A DNA stretch of 64,000 nucleotides from Clonostachys chloroleuca (Eukaryota; Ascomycota; Sordariomycetes; Hypocreales; Bionectriaceae): contig JBANAY010000004.1 in the NCBI GenBank assembly GCA_037952775.1, positions 8,990,001-9,054,000 of the forward strand. The letters are read 5' to 3'. Below the pieces are notes generated by a model, which worked only from the letters and a program-made list of their open reading frames with translations, made no database searches and had not been told where the DNA came from. A program made the translations under genes and the position numbers. This document shows positions 9,537 to 20,069 of this stretch, in pieces; the stretch's first letter is position 1, and each line of letters opens with the position of its first letter.

Positions 9537-12500
9537 ATAGATCATCAGCATAACTCGTTCCAGTCGGAAAAGCCAGCACTAAACGTGACGGCTTCATCCC
9601 GAGGCTCGGTCAAGACCCTTACTGCGAAGGGGGACGAAGGAGATGAAAAACTAGGCAACGATATCTCGGAAGGCAACGATGTATCCGAACGGCGCATCCG
9701 CGGCGACATGGCACAGCTGGCCAAGAGGTTGACAGCACACTCGCAAGCCTTCGGCGCCATTCCGTCGCTCTTCCCTCTGGTATTGGGAGGCCCTCTGGAT
9801 CCATACAGCGAACAATTCAACGCCAAAATATAGGCGAAGGCTTTCTACAAGGCCAGGATGGCGTCTCTGGACGGCACAGCACCGCGAACATCGGGCATCG
9901 CTTTCCAGAACCTCAGCGTATACGGTTTTGGAGCCGATACCGACTTTCAGAAGGCTGTTGGCAACATCTTCCTCGGCGTGGCCGGCAAGAAGCAGCGACT
10001 CTTGGGCAAGAAGCAGCAGCGCGTAGAAATTTTGTATGACCTTGAGGGCGTGGTGCACAGCGGTGAGATGCTCTGTGTGCTCAGCCCGCCGGGATCAGGC
10101 TGCTCAACTTTTCTGCGCACAGTTGCAGGAGAAACCCACAGTTTCCACCTCGAGTCCTCAGCCAAGCTCAACCACCAGGGCATTCATCCCGCTCGATTGA
10201 CAGTCGCGTTCCGAGGCGAGGCCATCTATACCGCTGAAGTCGATCATCATTTCCCTCAGCTTACTGTTGGGGATACGCTCTACTACGCTGCAGCTGCTAG
10301 GTGTCCCAAGAACATCCCCAACGGAGCTTCTCGCGAGGAACACATCGGCCACCTCCGTGATGTTACGATGGCAATGTTTGATATATCCCACACCAGGAAT
10401 ACCCGAGTCGGTAATGAGTTTATCCACGGCGTTAGTGGCGGTGAGAGGAAGCGCGTTACGATTGCGGAGGCTGCTCTGAGCTACGCACCTGTGCAGTGCT
10501 GGGATAACAGTACTCGAGGTCTTGACAGTGCTAACGCAGTCGAGTTTTGCCGCACAATCAGAACCCAAGCGGACGTCTTTGGTTGTGCTTCTTGTGTTGC
10601 CATCTACCAAGCGCCGCAGGACGCTTACGGCGTAAGACTGCCCCCTATTTTGTGTTTATCGTCACAGCCAAGTTAACAAATAACAGCTGCTCGACAAGGT
10701 GCTCGTTCTATATGAAGGGTGTCAGATTTTCTTCGGTAAGACCTCACGCGCCCGTCAGTATTTCGAGAAGCTTGGGTTTGTCTGCCCCGACCAGCAAACC
10801 ACTGCCGACTTCTTGACCTCGATGACTAGCCCAAGCGAGCGCAGTGTGAGGCCAGGATGGGAGGGCAAGGCGCCTCGGACTGCCGATGACTTTGCTTCCG
10901 TCTGGAAGCAGAGTCACGACCGCTCTCTCCTGATGGGGGAGATAGATGACTACATGGCCCGTTACCCGTTCAACGGCTAGCACTACGACCAGTTTCTCGA
11001 GTCGAGGCGCCAAGATCAGTCGTCAATTCAGCGTGCCATGTCTCCGTTTACGCTATCATTCATTGGACAGATGAGCCTCACACTCCACCGAAGCTTCGTC
11101 ATGGTCAAGAACGACCCAAGCCTGCTCCTGACCATGCTTACTGTCAACCTCTTGCAATCTCTTTTTGTCAGCAGCATCTTCTACAACATGCCCGAAACGA
11201 CAGCTTCGCTCCAACGCAGGGCCATGCTCTTATTCTTTATTATCATAATGAACGCCTTTGGAAGCATCCTCGAGATTCTCACGTTGTATGCCAAGCGGAA
11301 AATCGTAGAGAAGCATGCGAGGTATGCGTTTTATCACCCCAGCGCGGAAGCCCTCTCGTCCATGGTGATGGACCTCCCTTACAAGTTGACTAATTGCATT
11401 ATCGCCATTGTTCTTACCTATTTCATGGGAAACCTGCGTCGCGAACCAGGAGCTTTCTTCTTTTTCTTACTTATTATTTTCACAACCACAATGACCATGT
11501 CTATGGGTTTTCGGCTCATCGCATCATGCTCCAAGTTGATGCCCCAGGCTATGGCACCAGCTTCTGTCATCCTGTTGGCCCTGGTGCTCTACTCAGGCTT
11601 TGTCATCTCCATTGACGATATGCGCGACTGAATCTCGTGGGCTCGTTGGAGTAATCCCATCTTCTACGGTCTCGAATCACTCCGGGTCAACGAGTTCCAT
11701 GGCGTCGATTTCGCCTGCGTTATGTACGTACCCCATGGTAGCTGGTATGACGAGGCTTCACCCAGCGCCAGAGCCTGCTCCTCCATCGGTTCGGTCCCTG
11801 GGCAAGACTTTGTCAGTGGCACGGCTTACATCGAGTCCGCCTATCGATACAACCCTGCAAATCGATGGCGGAACTGGGGTATCATGATTGCTTTCATGGC
11901 ACTCGACGCTGGCCTTCATCTTTTCACAACCGAGTACGTTGCTTCGGAACGTTCGAAGGGCGAAGTCCTGGTCTTTATACGCAAGGCTATGAAGAAGCTC
12001 AAGAAGAAGACGTCAGACAACGCCGAAACTGGAGGGTCGCCAGCCCGTCGGCCACGAGATTAGAAATGAAACTGGGGCAGTGGCGGGTATAGACCGCCAA
12101 ACTTCTGTGTTCCATTGGCAGGACGTGTGTTATGATGTGCAGATCAAGGGGGAGGCTCGTCGCATCTTGGACCATGTTGATGGTTGGGTGAAACCGGGCA
12201 CGTTGACAGCCCTTATGGTCAGTACCTGGTTTTAACTGTTTCTTTCTTGCTTCTTTTCACTGATAAGGACATCTAAAGGGATCCTCTGGAGCGGGCAAAA
12301 CGACGCTGCTTGATGTCCTTGCCAGCCGCGTGACGATGGGCGTCGTTACTGGCAGCATGCTTGTTAACGGGACATTACGCGATGAGTCTTTCCAACGAAA
12401 GACGGGCTACGTCCAACAGCAGGCAAGTTGCCTTCTCCCCACCTCGGGGATTACGTTCCATTTTTTTCTTGAAGCTAATGCAGGACAGGATCTCCACCTT

Positions 12501-14342
12501 AGCACCTCGACTGTCCGAGAAGCCCTGACGTTCAGCGCGCTGTTGCGTCAGCCAGCTCGGTACACCCGCTAGGAGAAGATTGCTTATGTTGACGCTGTCA
12601 TAAAAATGCTCGGCATGGAGGATTACGCCGATGCTGTGATTGGTGTCCCCGGCGAAGGTCTCAATGTTTAGCAACGAAAGCGACTCACCATCGGCGTCGA
12701 ACTTGCAGCACGTTCACAACTGTTACTCTTCTTCGACGAGCCGACTTCAGGACTAGACAGCCAGACGTCGTGGTCTATATGTAATGTCATGGAGAAGTTG
12801 ACCATGAACGGCCAGGCTATCCTCTCTGACGATACATCAGCCTTCGGCCATGTTGTTCCAACGGTTTGACCATCTGCTGCTGCTATCCAGGGGCAAAACC
12901 ATCTACTTTGGAGATATCGGGGACGGCGCCTACACTCTCGTTGACTACTTCATGCGGAATGGAGCTCATAACCTCCCTCCCGGTGCCAACCCGGCCGAGT
13001 ACATGCTCGATGTGATCGGTGCGGCTCCTGGCGCGACCACCGACATTGACTGGCCGGACGTCTGGAGGGGCAGTCCCGAGTACCAAAAAGTTCAGCAGGA
13101 GCTCATGAGGCTCGCGACAGACTTGGGGCACACCAAGAGCCAGTCCGATTCCGCCCAGCACAAGGAGTTCGCCGCTTCTTCTGTCGAGCAGTACCGCCAA
13201 GTCACCAAGAGAGTGTTTGAACAGTACTGGCGTTCACCCGGGTATATCATTGCCAAGATTACGATGTCTGTCGGTACCGTAAGTGTCATCATTCTATCCT
13301 CCGGTATCAATTGGGATACTGAAATATCTCTAGTCACTCTCCATCGGGCTGTCGTTCTTAAATGGCATCAACACGCAACAGGGACTCATGAACCAGCTGT
13401 TTGGTATTTTCATTTTCCTCAGTCTGTTCTCTAACCTCGTCAATCAGATCATGCCAGTCTTTGCATCGCAGCGCGCCATGTATGAAGCTCGCGAGCGCCC
13501 TTCCAAGACTTACTCTTGGAAGGCGTTCATGGCTGCCAACATGGTTGTCGAACTGGTCTGGAATTCAGTACGTAAAAAGGCAGACAGTTGGATCGAATTC
13601 GAAGGGATCTAATCACTGACCTCGGCAGCTTATGGCACTCCTCGCCTTACTGTGCTGGTACTACCCAATCGGCTTCTTCAGAATCGCCGAGTGGACTAAT
13701 TCGGTGCACTCGCGAGGCATCACCATGCTCATGCAGCTCTAGATCTTCCTCATGTACACGATGACATTTGCGCACATGCTCATCGCCGGTGTTGAGACGG
13801 CGGACATTGCCGGCGGCATCGGCAACCTCTTGATGGTCATGATGTACACACTTTGCGTGTGTGAGTCACTGGTTCTACGTGGTGTTAGGTAGCCAACACT
13901 AACCCGTTGCCTTCACAGCGTCCTTGCTGGACCAAATGTTCTCCCCCGCTTCTGGATCCTCATGTATCGCGTGAACCCCTTCACCTACATTATCGAAGGC
14001 CTGCTCGGCACTAATCTTGGCAACGCTCCTATGTACTGCGCAGACAACGAGCTCATCCGCTTCACCGCCCCCGAGGGTTCGACCTGCGCCGAGTATACTG
14101 CCCCATTCCTCTCAGAGGCCGGGGGTTACATCGTGGACTCTAATGCTACAGAGTGCGAGTACTGTCCCGTCACGGAGACGAGCCAGTTCCTGGCGTCGGC
14201 CAGCGTCAGTTACGAGCACCGGTGGAGGGACTTTGGGTTCCTGGTCGTCTTTTCCGTGTTCGAAATCTGCGTAGCATTGTTGGTCTACTGGCTGGCGAGG
14301 GTGCCCCGGGCCAAGAAGGAGAAAAAGACAAAGAAGGCGTAA
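9537..14342 (+). pseudogene. PDR-type ABC transporter, full length but disrupted
   Basis: The whole gene is traceable in the order NBD1-TMD1-NBD2-TMD2, as in the Cdr1/Pdr5 (ABCG) family of plasma-membrane drug efflux pumps. NBD1 has the Walker A variant [12 protein letters not shown] and signature [17 protein letters not shown]2 has [15 protein letters not shown] and [12 protein letters not shown]. Introns are seen at 10632-10686, 12218-12278, 12423-12488 (GC-AG type), 13279-13333, 13568-13628 and about 13858-13919. In-frame stops: 9831, 10978, 11629, 12570, 12669 and 13740. The reading frame shifts near 12000-12060 (linker before NBD2) and near 12827 (one extra base). The expected start reads ATA at 9537-9539 (context CCAAG-ATA-GATCATCAG), an apparent ATG to ATA change. 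The stops lie where Trp or Gln is expected, consistent with TGG or CAG mutation. Elsewhere the frame is strikingly conserved to the last codon, so decay seems recent. Confidence 0.9.
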
Positions 14343-16631
14343 GGGGACGAACAGCAAGGGCCGTGATCCTGGCATGGCCCACCAACTACGATTTAGTCAG
14401 TCTCTGTAACAAATACTGTATTTATATAGATTGGAGGGTGGAGGCAGCCCTTGTACCAGGTTCTTTGTTTTTAGTTTTAGTAGGTTTTAATATTGGTAAC
14501 TTTGTAGACAACATGAGAATAACAGCAGGAGAATCAATTCCCAGGGAACTGTCGAAATAAATTCAGCTTTTGAATAATCGAGTTGTGTCTTAACCTTCAG
14601 TCTTTTTTCCCGGAGCGATATTTACATGAAAAGTTCCCGTCAGGCGGTCATGAAAATGGCTTTGGATGTAGTCGGCAAACTGGAGGTGCTCCAAGCATTA
14701 TGTCTCCTCGCTTTGTTGGATGAAAGGTATCAGCACCGTAGTCATAGTCTTTGTGTAGTTTATTGATAGTCGGCAGATGGCTTACAAGAAAGAGCGCGTA
14801 TGACGGTTGGTACAGCATACGCGCTAGTCGATCGGAGAATAGCGAGGCCTACAATGAACAAGCCAACTCCAGGTGTTACTAGAGCATGCTCGGGGAGCCG
14901 TCAGATCATTGGATGCTCGGTTCCTCATCCTCCAAGCGACCTTTACCTCGCGAAATCCAAGTCAACCTATAGGGCTCGACCTTCCAGATTCCCACCCAGC
15001 CCCCAACGACCACCTCCACTGCTTTTCCAAAACACACCGGACCGATTTGACCTCTTTGACAGCAAACTGAGCCTTGTGCATCCTGGTGCAGAAATTGAGC
15101 AAAGTCAAGAGGATTCTCAGGACGCCCAAATATCGTGGAAGAATGTCTTGATCCGGGTTTCGTAAGCATGGGCTAAAAGGATAACTTCGCGTAAGAGGAC
15201 TTTACCTTCTTGTCAATAATATTGAACATAATAACGAGTTAATTATAAGCCATTTTCAATCTAAAGCTCGATATTGTGTCCATTATTGGTTAATTGTTTT
15301 GGCATTGTGTTGAAATCCAATGCTTGAGGTTCTGGGTGTGCCACGTTCCATGTCAGTTGCTTGCTGTTGTACAGAGATGGCAACCGGTGTCGGCACCCAA
15401 GACGTCCTCTTGAGTTACGAGTTCGCCATTAGAGAAGAACTGGTCAAAACATCCTCCCTGGGCGAGGAGAGGCTCTTTCTTGCCTCCAAGGCAGGACTTC
15501 AGGCACCTGAATCGGGGCAAACGGGGCTGCTTGCCGCGAATGCGCTCTGTTTCAGTGCGTTGGAAGAACATAGATTGTGAGGAACGGACTCTCGACAGGA
15601 CTGTTGGCTGCCGCGACCTTGGCGAGCTTCTTCTTCAAGCCGACATCACGATTTGATGATAAGACTGGGGGACGAATCCAGCCTCTCTCCTGGAGGAAAA
15701 GAGCCCCGTCGGGTCATTGAGCGGGCACTTTGCTTGATGAACGGTACGAGCGTGGAAAGCGTAGGTCGGTGGGTGTCATGGTGGAGAAGAAGCTAAACTT
15801 GTGGCAGAAGTCGGAAGGCATCGGATGGAACCTGATACAGATCGGCGGAGCGCAGATGATAGTCATCATACCTGAGAAGGTGGTTTCGTAATTGCTTTCC
15901 CACGACTATATCAATACTGTTTTTTTAGAAGAATGATTAGCAGACCGATCAAAATAAGTATTTAGAATTGAGATGGGACGGTTAAGCTGATTAGGACTGC
16001 CTAGCGATACTTTTTGGTTATGGATAGAATTACCTTTTGGGGAAGTTGTTTGGTTTCCCCAAATCTCGGTTGGCAAGAGACGACTGGCAACAATCACGAC
16101 GGGGTACTGGGGAGGGTGGAAGAAGGGTACACAATAAGTAGATGTGATAGATCTCGGACTAGAAATTCAGGTTCAGCCACCGGTTGAGAGATAACGACAA
16201 CAGAGCCTGAGCTGATCGTAACGTAACTCGTGCTACTGTGTACGCATTGTGAAGTTACTTCAATGTCTGGAGGGGGATTGATAAAACAGCGCTCTAGGGT
16301 ATGCTGCAATATGGACCAATCGGATAAATGGACATGGATCAGGGTGGACCGGTCATCCCGATTCATTCCTAGCGCGTAACGATCTTGCATAAGTGCTGGG
16401 GCCCGTGGGTCGGCAAGGTCGGTCCCATTGGCCAGCTTGCCAGCCAGTACAGGCAGGCACTCCTTCCTCGGACTGGACCATGCTGATGTAATACAGAGTA
16501 GTGCACCATCTGACCATCTTCCGGCTTTATCATCTCCTTCCGTATCATACACCTGATTCCTCACGATTTGTCATTGCAAGCAATCCTCTAATACCATACA
16601 AGCCACGCTTCAGAGACCAGAAAACGAGAGA
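14343..16631. other. Intergenic, weak ORFs only
   Basis: Several open frames exist but none is convincing. A plus-strand frame at 15377-15580 (beginning MATGVGTQDV) and a second one at about 15580-15890 with one in-frame stop look mildly protein-like and could be remains of a gene. A minus-strand frame at 16094-16564 has 156 codons, no recognised domain and serine-rich composition. No splicing pattern could be built for any of them. Confidence 0.4.
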
Positions 16632-17684
16632 ATGCTGACCCAACACTCGTTTAATATGGTATCTATGGCGAATGGAGACCTGCGTAGAGCCAAGCCTTGA
16701 TCGCCGTTTGTGAACTGACCGGCTTTGTTGTTGCTAGATCACAACACGTGAGGATGATTGGCGTGGAATTACAGACCCTGTCGAAAGAAGGAAACGGCAG
16801 AATCGCCTTCGGCAGAGAATCTGGCGTACTTGATTGAGCCTCCCCATCCCCGCGCTATACACAAGACCGATCCACTGACCTGCACCTAAGGAGACAAGAA
16901 AAGGGCCACCGAGAACAGATCGAGCGAACCGGAAGCTCTCGGAGATTCCTGGATCGGTTATGGCCTCCTAGTAACGGCAAGACAGCCTAGACCTGACCCG
17001 CCCCCCGACGTCGATGTTACCTTGGAGTTGGCCCGCCCTAGTGGGATCACTTATTACTCTTTCAACAGCTATCCAGCTTTCACCAGCAAGCCCACAAGGG
17101 AGGTAATTGCACCTGGCCTGGTACCCTACGCAACCAACGAGTGGCTTAAGAAAGGCCCGATACGAGTTGTCTTCCCACTTTCCCCAGACCACCACTTAAT
17201 CACCATGATTCAATACAACTGCCACCGCGCGGGGCTGATGAATATGGCCATCCTTCATCTCCTCGACTGCCTCCCTGACGAGTGCAACGGTTCGCGAGCA
17301 TTTATTCCTCTCAGCCTTTTTCCGCCTCAGACCGTTCCCCCTAATCTCCAACCCACCCAACTCCAACAGTCTACACCTCACCCGTACTGGATCAAAGTTC
17401 TTCCTTTTCCAATGATGCGGGACAACCTTATCCGCCTCTCAGGCACTTACGACAGTCGGGAGTTCAACTACGATATGGGAAAGAACTTGTACGAGGGTTT
17501 CGATAGCCTCGAGCACCGTGGTTGGCTAGTCTGGGGCGAGCCGTGGTCTGCTTCCGGATGGGAAGCGAGTGAGGGCTTTATTCAGAAATGGGGGTTCCTG
17601 CTTGAAGGCTGTGGTGAACTGATCACAGCAACAAACTACTGGAGAGAGAGTCGGGGAGAGGATCCTCTTGCCATAGAGGTTTGA
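16632..17684 (+). CDS. bZIP transcription factor with DUF3425 domain
   Basis: Three exons are proposed: 16632-16658, 16738-16825 and 16891-17684. The introns of 79 and 65 nt have borders GTATCT..CTAG and GTACTT..TAAG and keep the frame, giving 302 residues. Exon 2 carries the bZIP basic region after the acidic lead-in DDWRGITDPVERRKRQNRL, the usual fungal layout (x-D-W-x-G-x-x-D-P-x-E-R-R-x-x-Q-N-R). No clear leucine heptads follow, which is common in this subgroup. Exon 3 encodes the C-terminal DUF3425 domain, recognisable by PLSPDHHLITMIQYN, HPYWIKVLPFPMMRDNLI and a Trp-rich end (EPWSASGWEASEGFIQKWG). Expected role: nuclear sequence-specific regulator; target genes cannot be told. It converges with the aldo-keto reductase to its right. 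The first exon, only nine codons, is the least certain part. Confidence 0.8.
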
Positions 17685-18081
17685 GACCACCATTCCAACA
17701 GACTCAGTTGTTCGACCTCCAACAGATCCACACAAGGAAAAGTATGTCTTCTATGCGTTGCACGCCCGTCTCAAACCTGGCGTGAAAGTGTTCTAATTAC
17801 AATAGCTTTTTTTCTCAGCCGCGAGAAGAAAGATTCACGAGCCCTTTATTTAAAAACTAGCTACAATGAGGGCTAGTCCGGGAGGATGCTGGAAGAGCGA
17901 GTGCCTGCATGACACACGCACGTATAGTTTCTACTTGACTAGTTGCTAATCTATATTTGGGCAAGCCAGCATTTTGAACGAGCATCACCCGAGGAATTCA
18001 TATTTCAGCAACAGTGTGCTTCGCCAATTAATAGATCTGTCGCTACTTAGGTGGCTATCACCGCTTCCGTTTTGCTTGCGC

Positions 18082-19334
18082 TCACTCCCGAGTGATGGGC
18101 TTTGCGTCGGGGACATAGTCAAACGACCCCCCCATGCCCAACAACACGACGTCCTGTACCGTCTGAGGCAGTCCATTGCGGAAAAGGAAATCATGCGGGA
18201 AGCCAACCTCAAACGGCGATGCTGCCTCAATCTCTTTGATATCTTCATCGCTCAGCCGGATACTCAGTGCGTCAATGTTTCCCTTGAGATGCTCAACGGT
18301 ACGGCAACCTACCAAAGGGAAGACATAGGGGACCTTGCTGGTCACATAAGCTTGCGCCACACTGGTGATCAGAGTCTTCTTTCTCTTGGCCACGACCTCG
18401 AGGGCCTTGCTGACCTGGATATCAAGCTCTCGCGCCTGCACCTGTCGACCCTCCTTGCTAGCTTTCTGACGTTGTTCCTCGGTCTTGAAAGTACCTCCGC
18501 CCAAAGCACCCCAAGGAATCAGGCCCATGCCCTCATTCTGGCACATGGGAATAATCTCCCGCTCGAAATCTCGTCGCGAGGCGCTCCATCGTCCCTGGTA
18601 AACGCAGAACTGGGCCAGACCGTGGTTTCGCGCGTACTCATTAGCCTTGCTCACTACCCAAGCCGGGCTGTCACTGATACCCAGGGTGAGGACTTTGCCG
18701 GAGGCGACGAGGTGGTTCAATGCCTGCATCAACTCGGGGATGGAGCTGGAGTAATCCCACCAGTGCACGTAAAGCTGTCAACAATGTCAGTAGTGCAACT
18801 ACGATAATACGGCGAATTGGTTACAAACCAGGTCGATGTAGTCAGTCTGCAAATTCTTCAAGCTGGACTCGACAGCTAGACGCAAGCTCTTGGGACCATT
18901 GCCCTGGAAGTTGGAAATGATCTTCTTATCACCCTCACCCGAGCGGACATTGGTGGTGAACTTGGTGGCGATCACCATCTCGTCGCGCAGGCCGCGCTTC
19001 TTCATCCACTCGCCGATCCACTGCTCAGACTGGCCGAACTGGTAATTGCACGAGGTGTCGACGAAGTTGCCTCCATTCTCGTAGAAGAAGTCGAGGATTT
19101 TCTCTGTGGTGGCCTGGTCGCATTCGCCCACTGTGTCTTGGTTAGTCCTCGCTCAACGGCGTATGAAATCACCATTGCTTCATACATACTGTAATCTTTC
19201 CACGCGGTACCGAAGCTCATGCCTCCGAGGCACAAGGGACTGACGCGGATGGATGCCTTGGGTGACAGGAGTCGATGCCGTCCTAGGGGCGTCTTGGCGG
19301 CTGGTGCGAACGGAAGCGCGGTGGAGACAGACAT
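18082..19334 (-). CDS. Aldo-keto reductase, aryl-alcohol dehydrogenase type
   Basis: Three exons: 19334-19190, 19130-18829 and 18774-18082. The introns of 59 and 54 nt (GTATGT..ACAG and GTTTGT..ACAG) keep the frame; the product has 379 residues, the usual size of the family. The AKR catalytic set is visible: Asp and Tyr in FVDTSCNYQ, Lys in VIATKFT and His in LYVHWWDYS. The NADPH-binding end has the SVAQAYVTSKVPYVFPLVG and GCRTVEHLKGNIDALSIRL blocks typical of the fungal AAD/NorA-like branch. Such cytosolic enzymes reduce aryl aldehydes or ketones with NADPH; some work in secondary-metabolite pathways such as aflatoxin, others in aromatic degradation. Substrate cannot be told here. No backbone synthase gene lies in the window. 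The gene appears intact. Confidence 0.9.
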
Positions 19335-20069
19335 ATTGCGAGACGATTGTGCTTGAGGTTGCTCCTGGTTGGATTCGAATTACGATAATGGTTTAATCGT
19401 TTGGGAGACAGCAAGGAGGCCCCCTCAACAATTTATAATCACTCCATGAACTTTATATCGCTCGGCCATGGAATGATGCATCAACTCTGGCGCAGCCAAT
19501 GTCATGATGAATAAGGAGCGGGGTCGACTAACTCCGAAAAGACACAAAACCCGGCCCAAAGTCCGGTCTCCTCCCGAAAGTGAAGTTATCTCCAACTCCG
19601 TCGCGCGTTACAGCCCATGGAGGAAGGATAAGGTCATACGATGGTCGGCGATTAGCTTATTGCCATCCGTGCACAGCTAGAATGGCCGCCAATAATCTGG
19701 ACGGTGTTTGTCATCACGAGGGAGCATTCCTCTTCATCGCGGACCAACGAGATGTTACGCAACGTCGTATCCAGTGATGCGGGGAAGCAAGCTTGGCATC
19801 ACCGACCCTATCAGGATTGAGCAGACACCACCTATTATTCTCTTTCATCGCTCTTATCTTTACGCACGTGGGTTTAACAACGATATCATTATTCAGCTAA
19901 GATACCCCCGATAATCCCGCATGGGACGATCAGGAACAAGTTACTTTGGCGAGCAATCAGCCGGACCGAGCCACAATTCAGCCTGTATTCTCATATCTGT
20001 CTTCACACGGCCCTCATCTCATTGTCGCGGCTACAAGGCACCTTCCCACCAACATAATCATCGATCACC
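19335..20069. other. Intergenic between two minus-strand genes
   Basis: Nothing gene-like is seen. It should hold the promoter of the aldo-keto reductase and the 3' end of the peptidase gene. Confidence 0.5.

Noticed and set aside
14800..15169. Overlapping plus and minus ORFs downstream of the ABC gene
   Set aside because: Each mirrors the other, and neither has a recognisable domain or splice partner.
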